DNA from: Megachile rotundata
Taxonomy: Eukaryota > Arthropoda > Insecta > Hymenoptera > Megachilidae
Assembly: GCF_050947335.1 (NCBI RefSeq)
Contig: NC_134995.1
Span: 6,858,501 to 6,922,500, forward strand
Length of the DNA: 64,000 nt
Direction of reading: 5' to 3'
Part shown: positions 36,561-47,830 of the stretch, piece after piece
Numbering within the stretch: position 1 is the stretch's first letter
Layout: every line of letters begins with the position of its first letter
Notes under the pieces: generated by a model
Database searches by the model: none
The model's input: only the letters and a program-made list of their open reading frames with translations
What the model was told of the DNA's origin: nothing
Position numbers and translations under genes: made by a program

Positions 36561-38524
36561 AACATATAACATCTAACTATTAAATTCCTCGAAGAAATAA
36601 AATTGTCTTCATAAACAAATACTACAAATAAGCAAATAAACAAATATCTGCATTTCTAAAAAATTTCCAAATTGAATTTTCTTTAAAACAAGACTTCTTT
36701 CTTTTTTATTTATAATTGCAACTAAAATTAATGTTGCGTTATTTGTACCACTAATTTTGAGATATAGTAACTAAATAGTAACCTCGTATAATAACTTCTA
36801 ACACGAAGATTATTGTTCCCGTTTAATTACATTGCAATTACAGCTTGAACCAGTACTTTCAGACTTGAGTAATAAAGGAATGTTCTTTTTATTATTTTCG
36901 ATAGTAGGCGGATAAAAGATTAATCTATATAAATCCAGCTTAGTACTACTTATTTATGTCAATAAATCAGTGAAACAATGTGTGTGCGTGTGTCTAGTTA
37001 GAATCAGTGGTACACGACAGGTCAGCCACAGTTTTCAGGTGGCAGCCAACATGTTAATCCTTGCTAACCCAATTTTTCTTTCGTGACTACAAAATATTTC
37101 TCTTTAATCTCCAAATGTGATCTAACCATTAACCCTCGAAAAGTAGAAGGTTTACTGAAGATTCGAAATATGGTACTTGGTTCCATTCGAACCTGCAATA
37201 GGCACTTCCCTTATGACACACATTTGTATCGCGTTTTTATTGCCTTTGCAATTCATTTCGTAAATTCCTTAATAATTCTTTATTGTTTGATATTTTTCGG
37301 AAACTTCTATTGGTGCAATCTAATGTTAGATGTTATGGTTTGTAGTTTTACATATTTATAGAATAGTTACCAAGTTTCATCCTTAAAAACACAAACTTTC
37401 ACACTTCTGAAGTGCAAAGTTAAATTTTCAAATATCTTATTCATACATGTGATATAATGCTAAGATTTGACGGTAAAAAATTGGATCCACTGAGAACCGC
37501 TGTCTGAATTCGCAGCAGCTCATGATTCATAGTTTACAAAGGATTTAAGTCGGTGATTTGCCCGCGGTGCTTGATGGATGCGATCAAACAAGTAAATTCT
37601 GGAGGATATTTATCACTCGCAGCGTTGCAGCAGAAAAAGTGGCTGGTAATAGAGGAACGTTTCACACCGCGCCAGTCCTTCAGCCGTTCACGTCAGATTC
37701 GTTTACGCTGGTCGGGGAAATGTTTCCAAATACCGCAACTTGGAATAGGCCAGCACCGACGGTTGGAAACAGTGCCAAAATCTCAAGAGAAACGCGGCCC
37801 GTGTTCTCGTCTGCTCTTTGGCTGTGCCGTATCCCGCCTTTCCTGTCTCTCCCCCATACCCTCCCTCCTTTTCGCTTTGTTATGTTAATTGTTTCAAACT
37901 CGGGGCATCATAGCCACGTTTATTTTCCATTCTCGTCGCCTTTCTCGCCTCCGTGGCTCTACACCGTCGTATCCTTCGAGCACAAGCTTGCCGAAAGTTC
38001 CCTTTTAACCTTGCTTCTCGTTTCGCGAACGTTCACCGAGTCTCTGTTTAATTAAAAGTATCGGAGCTAATCGAACGGTTTGCTTCACGACAATCCAGAC
38101 GACGAACAAAAGCCCCTACAGAAGTATCACCGTAGGATTCGTGACCCTTTTCTGACCCGCCCTTTCGCCAACCTTTTCATCGACTTACTTTCCACCCCGT
38201 CCACCGACTCTCTCGGCATTGGGGCGGCGTTTGCGACGCCGCCGCCTCGTATATTTTACAGCCACCACGCCGGAATGCAGTCAAAACTGTTATTACAGTT
38301 TTAATTAAACGAAAATTATATCGTTTCATACATTTTTGAGCTTCCCGAGAAGCTGCGATTCAATTTTTGCGTCATCCACCTAAAACCTTGCTACAATTTC
38401 TTTGGATGCGACGGACTATTTATTGCTACAAGCTTTACTTGTCCTATTTTGTCAAATCTGATGTACTTGCAGTTTAACTGTGATCAATTTTACTCGAATT
38501 TTTAATACGCTTCAAGATTATGAT
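36561..38524. other. Unique DNA, AT-rich then a GC-richer island at 37500-38320
   Basis: A 165-codon (37558-38055) and a 111-codon (37553-37888) + frame overlap in different phases. Neither is recognised. The long pyrimidine-rich run at 37830-37960 keeps the frames open. Confidence 0.45.
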
Positions 38525-38737
38525 ATTCTATATTGACATTATATCGAAGCTCTGACACCATCTTAATACCCTGTACTGTATCCTAGTGGTCTACATTCTA
38601 GTGCTCTACATCCTAGTGTTTACGTATAACGCTATTTTTCACATCATACGTTATATGATACAAGAGACAATATACACTATTATACATTTGATGAAATATA
38701 CATGGAACACAGCCACTAGCTAATATCTCACTCTGAC
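38525..38737 (+). repeat. Older partial copy of the duplicated block
   Basis: 38525-38620 holds TATTGACATTATATCGAAGC and CTACATTCTAGTGCTCTACA words like part z of the 1-kb block. 38627-38737 matches part x (CATTTGATGAAATATACATG, AGCTAATATCTCACTCTGAC) but with visibly more differences than the x part of copy B just downstream. Confidence 0.75.
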
Positions 38738-39683
38738 TTATGCGTATTAGCTTCCTTCCTGTCTAACTAAACGGTTTTGCACTTCTCCGCGTCGAAAGAA
38801 TTCCTCGATCCTTTATACTTTGCTCCTGTACTCCAGATTCCCCTATAACGCGAGGATATATGGATATATGGATCCATTGCTCACGTCTAACTTTATTTTT
38901 CACATCATGCGTCATATAAGACACGAGACGATATATACTACTATACATTTGATGAAATATACATTGAACACAGCCACTAGCTAATATCTCACTCTGACTT
39001 GGTTATTTCAAACAATACGAGTGTTACAGAAGTTAATTAAGCTCCAAGAAACCACATGTGGTATTCTTGCAAGAAAACATCATATGGTATTCCTGCAAGA
39101 GCGTAGAAGTCACCTTTGAATGAAATGACCAACCTTTTGTCCTCAATCCCAGACGGCCACATTTAAAAAGACATATCTCGAACCAAATATGAAGGAGTAT
39201 AGGAAAGTGAAGGTAACCCAGTTCAAACTGGAAGAACCACATTGAAGAGACTGAGGAGTGATGTGGGATGTGACTTCAGAGGATTCGATGATGGAAGGAT
39301 GTGTCAGAGATAGGATGGTGATATTGACTTCATTTTGGTGCTCTATATTGATACCATCTTGGTGTTCTATATTGTCATTGTTTTGATGCACTGTAGTGAT
39401 ACTATCTTGGTACCCTGCATTGTCATTATCCTAGCGCTCTATATTGACACTATCTTAGTACTCTATGTTGACACTATCGTGGACTCTATACTGACACCTA
39501 GTGCACATATCAGACACCCATTTTTACTCATCCAGAAATTCTAAATACAACATTGAAGTTCGTGTATGATCAGCGTACAAATTATTTGAAGTATTTTTTA
39601 TGTAATTCTTTGCCCTGCAATATGTCACACCTGTGACGCACACCTGACGCACCTGACAAATAAATCATAGCGATTATATTGAA
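38738..39683 (+). repeat. Duplicated 1-kb block, copy B
   Basis: Same order and orientation as 11671-12676 and about 98 % identical in the compared part. It is shorter because a roughly 40-50-bp segment between parts y and x is missing, and it has a 4-bp deletion (near 39116) and a 1-bp deletion (near 39314). The match stops sharply at TTATGCGTATTAG on the left and ATTATATTGAAGAA on the right. No terminal inverted repeat or target duplication is visible. Confidence 0.92.
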
Positions 39684-41681
39684 GAAAGATGTCATGCGTA
39701 TTTAGCAAGAAAGATGTCATTGCTATTTAGCAATCTTTGAATATGCGAAATGTAATTATACTCAGTTTAAAAAATCTAGCGTAAGAAAAATAGAAGAAAA
39801 GTTTGCAATATATTTGGATTGCAAATGCGCCACGGCCGAGGCGGTTATTATAGCAAAGAGGTTAGCACACCCTCATTTATAAAGTATAAACTTACAATTA
39901 ACTATGAGTTGATTAATATGGTCGACTGCTACTTAGAGGTTGTTGAAAATTTTACTACTAAAACCACCTTAAATTTTGTAATATAAAATAAATTTGTAAA
40001 AAGGTAATTTTGTTAAGAGGAAATTTTAGTGACAATATTGAACACTGAATTTATTATACAATTTAAAATACTTCTGTATTTGTTATTGTATACAGCAAGA
40101 GATGATTTATATATCATATACCATATTTTACAAAAACATCAATCGTTTATTTATTTTCATTTTCGTTTCTAGGGTAATCCAACGCAAGATATAGGCAGAA
40201 TAAATAAACTCATAATGTACAACCATGAAGCATACGATACGAATATCGTCGCTAGATGTGGGAATATAAAATTTTACGGATGTAGAGATCCTTCTCTGTT
40301 CCGTGTTGGTTCGAGGACGATAGTTTTCTTGTCGAAGCAAGCAGATCGAAGCTCTTTATACGACGTACAGTCAGAGGCAAATCTGGCTTCCCTAAGAGAA
40401 ATGTGGCAACTCAGGGAAAAGAGGGCATCTCTTGTTGAAAATTTAGGAAAGTAAAAGAAGTTAGAGATTTGAAGAATTAGGCATTTGAGAATATAGGAAT
40501 TTGAGGTACTAGAAAGTTTTTTGATCTACGTACTTAGGGATTTATAAATTTTTAAATATTAGGAATTAGAGATTTAATTATTATGGGAAAAGAATTAAAT
40601 ATTGACGAATTTGCACTGTGAACAAGGAATCTAGGGACTTGTCAATTTTAGTAATCTATGAAATTATACATAAATACTTCTCTAGAATTATGGGAATCTA
40701 AAAATTTAGGAGTCTAGAAATTCAGAAGCTTAAGATATCAAACTTAAAAGATTTGAAAAATTGAAAATATATAAATTTGCCAATTTAAATATCTTCAAAC
40801 TATCAAATGTAAATATCTTAAAAAATTCGAAAATATCAAAAATACGCAAGAGAATGAAAATTTCGAAAATGTCGAAACATAGATATGAAGAAACGAAAAA
40901 ATTCCCGAATGGTTAGGTTAAATTGAAAATTTCGAGAAGGTGTAAATTGTAAAATTTGAAAAGGAAATACAGGGGAAATTTACACGCATCCTTTATGGAA
41001 AGGGAGCGTACGTTGCACCCGAGTGTACGTGCAATCTGTTTGTCTCGTTGTATATGTATAACGTCGAATCAAGCGAGAGAAAATTTTCCACGGGGGTGCG
41101 TTTCAAAGTGGCGCGATTCAAAGCATCTTCAATGTCTCTCGGCATTTTCCAGCGTCGTCGGCGTGGCACGGCTTATTTGATTAAGGTGCATCGAAGGCGC
41201 CATGCATATAATCGTATAAATTGCTTTTGATGTGTGAGAGAGCTCACTCTCTCGCAGTTCTGTCTGCGTGGTTGAAACTTCCGCCTTCCCTCCTTCTTTC
41301 TTTCCCTCTTTGCATTCTCTATCGGCTCCGTTTTCTTCTTCCACCCTCTACGGAAACATCTTCGTGATATGCAATATCGTCACGCGAAAAACAAAATACA
41401 ATACCTGCCACGAGAATTCCCCGGTCGAGGCAATAAATACGATACGAAGCAATATGCGAGAAAGAGCGGAAGAAGAAGGTATTAGGAGTCGTTCTCGTCT
41501 CTGCACGAACGAATAGCGCGAAAGATACCGAATCGTTCGACGACAGTGAATTATCTGGCGGAACGACGTGACGTTAACGCGACAACAAAATCAAAATGTC
41601 GCTGACGAAGGAACTATCCTACCTTCGCTCGCGGAATTAACTTAACGCGTTAAACACGCTTTTTTAACCTTTGCTGCAGTG
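39684..41681. other. Unique DNA, AT-rich then a GC-richer island at 40960-41680
   Basis: 39685-39740 has a short duplication (AAGAAAGATGTCAT twice). 40460-40930 is A-rich with loose GAATTTGAG words. A 93-codon frame runs from an acceptor-like AG at 40171 to a stop at 40452. GAGA-type words occur at about 41237-41262. No gene is established. Confidence 0.45.
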
Positions 41682-42196
41682 ATATTCTTTTTCACGGGGT
41701 TTCAAGTGTTTTATTTTACTTGGGGTTTTATTTGGTATTTTTTTAAAGTTTTATTTAGGGTCATATTTAATATTTTATTTAGTGTTTTGTCTAGTATTTT
41801 ACTTAGTGTTTTTTTGGGGTTATGTTCGATATTTTATTTAGTGTTTTATTTGAGGTTATATTTGATACTTTGTTTGGTGATTTATTTCAGGTTATATTTA
41901 ATATTTTATTTAGTGTTTTGTTTAGTACTTTACTTAGTGTTATTTTTGAGGTTATGTTTGATATTTTATTTAATGTTTTTTTTTTGAGGTTATATCTAAT
42001 ACTTTATTTGGCGATTTATTTGAGGTCATATTTAATATTTTATTTAGTGTTTTGTTTAGTACTTTACTTAGTGTTATTTTTGAGGTTATGTTTAATATTT
42101 TATTAAGTGTTTCGTTTAGTATTTTACTTAGAGTTCTTTCTGCGGTTATACTTCATATTTTATTTAGTATTTTATTTGATACCTTATGTAGTATTA

Positions 42197-42422
42197 TTAG
42201 GGGTACCGAAAAGTATTCAAAATTTCTTCAATGACTTCAAAGTTTTTCAATGAAAAATGGAAGGACTTTTCTTAAGAAGGGCATCGAACAATTGCCTTTA
42301 CTCTAGTGAAAAGCATTAGAAAATGATGGAAATTATTTTGTTAATTAGCATTTAAGATTTCTTTAGTAAATAAATGTTTTTTGCCAGTAAACAAAATTTT
42401 GATTACTTTTCCGTACCCCTAA
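42197..42422 (+). mobile_element. Internally deleted mariner element with terminal inverted repeats
   Basis: The left end TTAGGGGTACCGAAAAGTA and the inverted right end TTAGGGGTACGGAAAAGTA match at 25 of 27 bp overall, and both ends are flanked by TA (42195-42196, 42423-42424). The ends resemble the TTAGGT...AAAAGTAAT-type ends known for mariner elements. The 226-bp body keeps only the 3' stub of a transposase frame. It sits inside a tandem array that continues on both sides, so insertion came after array formation. It is non-autonomous. Confidence 0.92.
42271..42348 (+). pseudogene. C-terminal remnant of mariner transposase
   Basis: In one phase the stretch gives Lys-Lys-Gly-Ile-Glu-Gln-Leu-Pro, then two stop codons, then Lys-Ala-Leu-Glu-Asn-Asp-Gly-Asn-Tyr-Phe-Val-Asn and a stop. 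This is the typical tail of mariner transposases, a Gly-Ile-...-Leu-Pro segment followed about a dozen residues later by Asp-Gly-X-Tyr-Phe. No catalytic residues are included, and the two internal stops make it dead. Confidence 0.78.
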
Positions 42423-42500
42423 TATATTTAAGGTTATACATTTGATATATTGTTTGATATTTTATTTACTAAATTTTGTTCGATATTTTAATCGGTTGTA

Positions 42501-43385
42501 ACTGATCACATTCTAATATACTGTACTAGTCTTATTATAAATTATATTACAATACAAACTTGATAAAATCCTAGAAGAACAAAATCAAACACCTTCTATT
42601 ATATTCTCGATAACATCAAGTGCAAATAAGAAGTATTAAAGTTACACAGTATTAAATTAAATCAGTTAAAATTAATTAATTATAAAACACTTTAAAAGAT
42701 AAACGAACAATTTGTTCTAGTAATAGGGAAATATGTTTTTCCTAATAGCAAATTCTTTTATTAAAAAGTAACAAAACACTCATAATCACTTAAGAAAAAG
42801 TAATTGTTCAGCATCGTGCTGATAAGTAAAGTATTCGTGTACAAATTTTTCTGAAGAAACGTCACGCGATAAAATTTACTATTTTGATAACACCAGCTAA
42901 TCCAGTTGCTTTGAAATTAAGGTTACCAGCGAAATAAAGCTACACCTGAAGCTCGATATAAATTAACTGGTGCACGTGACCGCGATAAATACGTAGGTTT
43001 TCCCATTGGTACTAAAATAAGAGGTGATTCCTCGTTCGAAAATAAATGGAAAATGTAGAGCAAAAGTTTTGTTTAATTGGGTTTCTGTTATCGAGAAAAT
43101 CCATGATATACGACGTGTACGTGGTTATAACGCAGGTTGTTGAATTGCATTTCAGGTATATACCGTACTTTATTTGCATCGTGTACAGTCGGATTCAAGG
43201 TAGAATCCCTTGGGAAATTTAGTGGACGAATTTCAAATTTGCAATTTTATTAAATTATGAAATTTTGGGTTTTGTAATTTTTAAGTTTCGAGATTTTCAA
43301 GTTTACAATTTTATAAATTTATTCATTTTCAGACTTTCAAACTTTTGGATTTCAAAATTATTAAGTTTTCGAGTTGTTGAAGATC
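42501..43385. other. Unique AT-rich DNA
   Basis: Nothing recognised. The end fades into T-rich words next to the 8-bp array. Confidence 0.45.
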
Positions 43386-43775
43386 CAAATTCCTAATTTT
43401 TCAATTTTTCAATTTCTCAATTTCTCAATTTTTCAATTTTTCAATTTTTCAATTTTTCAATTTTTCAATTTTTCAATTTTTCAATTTTTCAATTTTTCAA
43501 TTTTTCAATTTTTCAATTCTTCAATTTTTCAATTCTTCAATTTCTTAATTTCTCAATTTTTCAATTTCTCAATTTTTCAATTTCTCAATTTTTCAATTTT
43601 TCAATTTTTCAATTTTTCAATTTTTCAATTTTTCAATTTTTCAATTTTTCAATTCCTCAATTCCTCAATTCCTCAATTCTTCAATTTTTCAATTTTTCAA
43701 TTCCTCATTTCTTCAATTCTTCACTTCCTCGATTCTTCAATTCTTCAATTTTCAACAACCTCAAAGTCTTAAATT
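43386..43775. repeat. 8-bp minisatellite (CAATTTTT)
   Basis: More than 40 copies of CAATTTTT with variants CAATTTCT, CAATTCTT and CAATTCCT, clustered in blocks. The 132-codon Phe/Ser/Gln/Ile + frame at 43374-43772 is its translation. The array decays to looser TTCTCAAATT words up to about 43950. Confidence 0.95.
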
Positions 43776-45160
43776 ACTAAAATTTCTATTGTGTCAAATG
43801 TTCAAGTTCTCAAATTCCTAGATTCTCAAATTTTCAATTTCTTTACTTCTCAAATTTCTCAAATTCTTAAATTCTTAAATTTCAGAATTCTCAAAATGTT
43901 AAATTCTCCAATCTCTATATTCACAAATTCTTCAATTTCAAAACCACTACATTTCCAAAGTGTCCAAGTTTCCATACCATAACATTCCCAAATTTCTAAA
44001 ATCTTAAATTTAAAAATTCATCATACTGTAAATTTGAAAATTTCATAACCAAAAATCAACGAATAGTGGGACCTTCTTCCCCTATATTGCCACTTTGACT
44101 GTGAAAAACTATGATGCTCTTCAATATGTATAAGTCATTCAATATGTATCATTACAAAGTATAATGTAACATGTAATACATTTAAACATCAATGAACTTA
44201 TTACATCCAGTAAATTAATATATTTATTTTAATATCTCTGTTGTAGTAACAGTATAATATTTTAATGTCTATAATGTAATGTATTATTAATATATTACGC
44301 AGTACATTAAATTGTATTATATGTAATTAGTATATAATAGAAGTAATATTATAATAACAATATATTATATTATATAACATAATAAAATTTTATGTATTAT
44401 TATAATATATTACACCATTTAAAACATTATATTACTGATACAACAACCCTCGAGATTTTAATTCATAAAATGCGTCTCCCGCGCGATCCCTCATAAAAGA
44501 TTGCAAAATCAATACAACGTTCCCAAACACAAACACGAATATTAAAATAAAACCGCTCGAAACAACGTATATTATGAGAAAATCTCACTGCGAAGATACA
44601 ACCTATACCATCTGCTTTAAAAACCAATGAATTTATAAACTTTCAACCAATTCAATAATTCTTAACAAACTATTCATTTCCTCTCCAAAAAAGAACGCTG
44701 CGCCTTCATAATATGATAAAAGAAATAAAAATATTTCACCCATAAAAGGTAAAACGATCGAAACATTTGAAATCGCGTATAATTTTCAATTTATAGTGCG
44801 CAAGCACAGAAAGTAATGTAAAAAGGCGAGAACGGAAGACAATAATAAAGGCGCAACGTGCTCGAACGACACGTCACGTCTGGCTATACACAGACCGTAT
44901 CTACTTGCTGTTGCGACGCACCCAGCTAAGTGGAACGAGGCGTTACGTTCAGACGTCGCTGTTCCGGTAACACAATTCAGAGGGGAGTTCTCTCCGAGGA
45001 CTTTCACCGTATTAATCCAATATCAGCTATACGCTTTAGAATCAGGTTAACAACCTCCTAGTTCTAGACTTCCTTTTCCATCGATCTAAACACTTCCGTT
45101 ATACCTTTATTTATTTAACAGCGACAAATTTATTTACTCCACTTTTCTCGAATTGTGTTT
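43776..45160. other. AT-rich DNA, then a mixed island at 44780-45060
   Basis: 44150-44430 is built of TAATGTATTA/ATATTATA words without a fixed period. A 73-codon minus frame at 44786-45007 is not recognised. Confidence 0.45.
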
Positions 45161-46960
45161 GTTCTTTTGTGATTTTTATTGCAAAGTTATAATTGATATA
45201 TTCTTATAGTTGTGATATAAAAATTCTTGGGTACTTAATTTATTTACTGGTGACAGATTTTTGTTTGTTTTCATTTTTGCGAATTTTGTGCTCTTGGTGA
45301 AGACATATCATGTAGGGATGACTTACACAAGTTATAATTGATATATTCTCGTAATTATGGTACACAAATTTTTAGGTACTTAATTTATTTACTAGTGACA
45401 GATATTTGTTTGTTTTCATTTTTGCGAATTTTGTGCTCTTGGTAAAGACATGTACACCAAGTGATGACTTACACAAGTTATAATTGATATATTCTCGTAA
45501 TTATGGTACAACAAGTTTTAGGTACTTAATTTATTTACTAGTGACAGATATTTGTTTGTTTTCATTTTTGCGAATTTTGTGCTCTTGGTGAGGACATGTA
45601 CACCTAGTGATGACTTGTGTTGCAAAAGTTACCATGTCACTATTAACATATTCTTATAAATATAGTACAGTAAAAAATTCTTAGAAATTAATTATTTGTG
45701 CTGACATCAGATTTTTAGTTTGCTTTTAGCACTTTTTGATAAATTTTGTTGTATGCTCAAGGTGAAGACATGTACAAGTAGTAATCACATGTGTTACAAC
45801 AGTTACCATGTTACAGTTAACATATTCTTATAATTATAATATACTGAAAAATTCTTAGAAATCTACATTTATTTACTGGTGACATCAAATGCTTATTTTG
45901 TTTCTTATTTCATTTGAAAATTTTGTTAAACTTGCGCAGTTGAGAGTCGTATATGTTATATACCACACAAGCTGTCGAGTTGTATATCTTTAATACATGT
46001 TGTTAACATATGTCGTTAACATATGTCGTTAACATATGTCGCTAACATACGTCGTTAACATATGTCGTCAACATATGTCGTTAACATATGTCGTTAACTT
46101 ATGTCGTTAACATATGTCATTAGCATATATCATTAACATATGTCGCTAACATATGTCGTTAACATATGTCGTCAACATATGTCGTTAACATATGTCGCTA
46201 ACATATGTCGTTAACATATGTCATTAACATATGTCGTTAGCATATGTCTTTAACATATGTCGTTAGCATATATCATCAACATATGTCGTTAGCATATGTC
46301 TTTAACATATGTCGTTAGCATATATCATCAACATATGTCGTTAACATATGTTGTTAACATATGTCATTAACATATGTCGTTAACATATGTCGTTAACATA
46401 TGTCGCTAATATATGTCGTTAACATATGTCGTCAACACATGTCGCTAACATATGTCGTTAACATATGTCGTTAACATATGTACATACATTCTAAAATTAT
46501 TATAAATCAATATTTATTTTCTTGAAATATTAGATATTCATTTTGCTTCTGATTTTATTTGCAAATTTGATGATACATACTCAGTCAGACCATATACCAC
46601 AGAATGTTAAAATTCACATATGAACACACATTACAAAATTACTATCTTCAGTTAAAATTTATTTACGACCCATTCAAATATTTATTTCATGTTACGTCCC
46701 AAAATTATTGCCCGTAATTAACATTTATTTACCGAGGTAATAAAATGTTTAATTTGCTTTCTAACTCCGTTCATGAATTTTTGTAATGCATGATCAAAAT
46801 GTCTATATGCAAAATTAGTTCTGTAATTAATATCTGGACGCGGTACAAAATGACTATATTGCAATCCACATATACCGCAACGCTATTGAAGATATTAAAT
46901 GTTAATTTTATTTGCTATCTCGGTAATGAATTTTACATTTTATGATCAATATTTGCGTAC
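45161..46960. repeat. Tandem repeat, about 145-156-bp unit, split by a 13-bp array
   Basis: GTACTTAATTTATTTACTRG starts at 45231, 45376 and 45532. Each unit carries TGTTTTCATTTTTGCGAATT, TGTGCTCTTGGTGA and ATTGATATATTCTYGTAATT. Two or three diverged units follow (about 45680 and 45860), and decayed units reappear beyond the 13-bp array (about 46510, 46725, 46900). Confidence 0.82.
45993..46481. repeat. 13-bp minisatellite (AACATATGTCGTT)
   Basis: About 37 units of AACATATGTCGTT in an uninterrupted 13-bp step. Variant units (GTCGCT, GTCATT, GTCTTT, GTTAGC for GTTAAC) recur at non-adjacent places. Each unit junction makes the palindrome GTTAAC and each unit contains the palindrome CATATG. Confidence 0.96.
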
Positions 46961-47830
46961 CGCGCATTACATCACGTTACACATCAATATTAATACTGCA
47001 AAATTACTATGTTCATATATTAACTAATAAATAAACTCTACTATATTGACTAATAAATAAACTTTGCTATATTAACTAATAAATTATTTAATAAATGTAA
47101 TGCATTTGTATAAATTTGAAAAAAATGGAGAACCAAAAAATAATGTGAAACTAGAGAAATAAATTGTTGCAATTACAAAAAAGAATCAACCTCAAATTTT
47201 CAGCGTCGGTTGAAACGGTTTCAAGGGTGGAATTAAAAAGGGTAGGTACAGTATCTTCTTGACAAATCACCACAATGTTTATGTTCGTGATATATTACAG
47301 TTACGTGCGGGAACGGAATTACTTATAAAACGACTTGATATATTGCGAAACAGATCACACTTGCAGCTAACACTTAACTTTCATACCACGGGCCCAGGTG
47401 TTCCAGCAGAAATTATTCCTGGAACCGTGAGACAATTTAAATTCCAGCGGCGGCGTCCCGATAAGAAGCAGGAAAATTTTTTTCCCGGTGAAAGACGATT
47501 AAATTGCCATTTCCCGATCGATGCATAAACATTCCCCCGGTATCGTTCACGTCCATTAGCATTTCGTCGTGCGGTGAATCGCGAAGGAATCGTTGTATCC
47601 TGCAGTTTGTTCCTTATATTGCAGTTTGAGTAACGCTCCGGCGGTCGCGAAGGCAACCAGTCAGCGTTCGTGGGAAGTAGAAAATGTCAATACGTTTACC
47701 GGTCGCCCATTGTTGAACTTGATCTATGTTTATGGCCGTAGCACGGGTACCGAACGACATTCGGTCGCATATAACGAGAGAAAGTGCGAGTGTATCTTTC
47801 CGATAACTTAGGGACACTGTGATCTTGGTA
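46961..47830. other. Unique DNA, AT-rich then a GC-richer island at 47380-47820
   Basis: 47030-47100 has a short AACTAATAAATAAACT duplication. Frames of 67-91 codons on both strands at 47259-47817 are not recognised. Confidence 0.45.

Larger units (their letters stand above)
41682..42500. repeat. Tandem repeat, about 132-bp unit, interrupted by a mariner element
   Basis: Words such as TTTAGTATTTTACTTAGTGT, TATTTTTGAGGTTATGTTTG and ATATTTTATTTAG recur. A 132-bp higher-order unit starts near 41822, 41955 and 42087. The array resumes at 42423 after the mariner insertion (GGTTATACATTTGATATATT). Leucine/phenylalanine-rich + frames of 60-102 codons in several phases are by-products. Confidence 0.88.

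Noticed and set aside
37553..38055. Overlapping 165- and 111-codon + frames as a gene
   Set aside because: Two phases are open together over a pyrimidine-rich stretch, with no family resemblance and no splice-site support.
12022..39391. Matching minus-strand frames in the two copies of the 1-kb block, suggesting a mobile element protein
   Set aside because: The similarity follows from DNA identity. A 4-bp deletion near 39116 and a 1-bp deletion near 39314 change the frames without compensation, and no transposase motif is visible.
41679..42234. Leucine/phenylalanine-rich frames resembling a multi-span membrane protein
   Set aside because: They are by-products of the T-rich 132-bp array. Three phases are open over the same DNA.
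43374..43772. 132-codon Phe/Ser/Gln-rich + frame
   Set aside because: It is the translation of the CAATTTTT array and has no non-repeat sequence.
45993..46481. 13-bp array considered as a CRISPR array
   Set aside because: The units are contiguous without spacers, far shorter than CRISPR repeats, and the genome looks eukaryotic.
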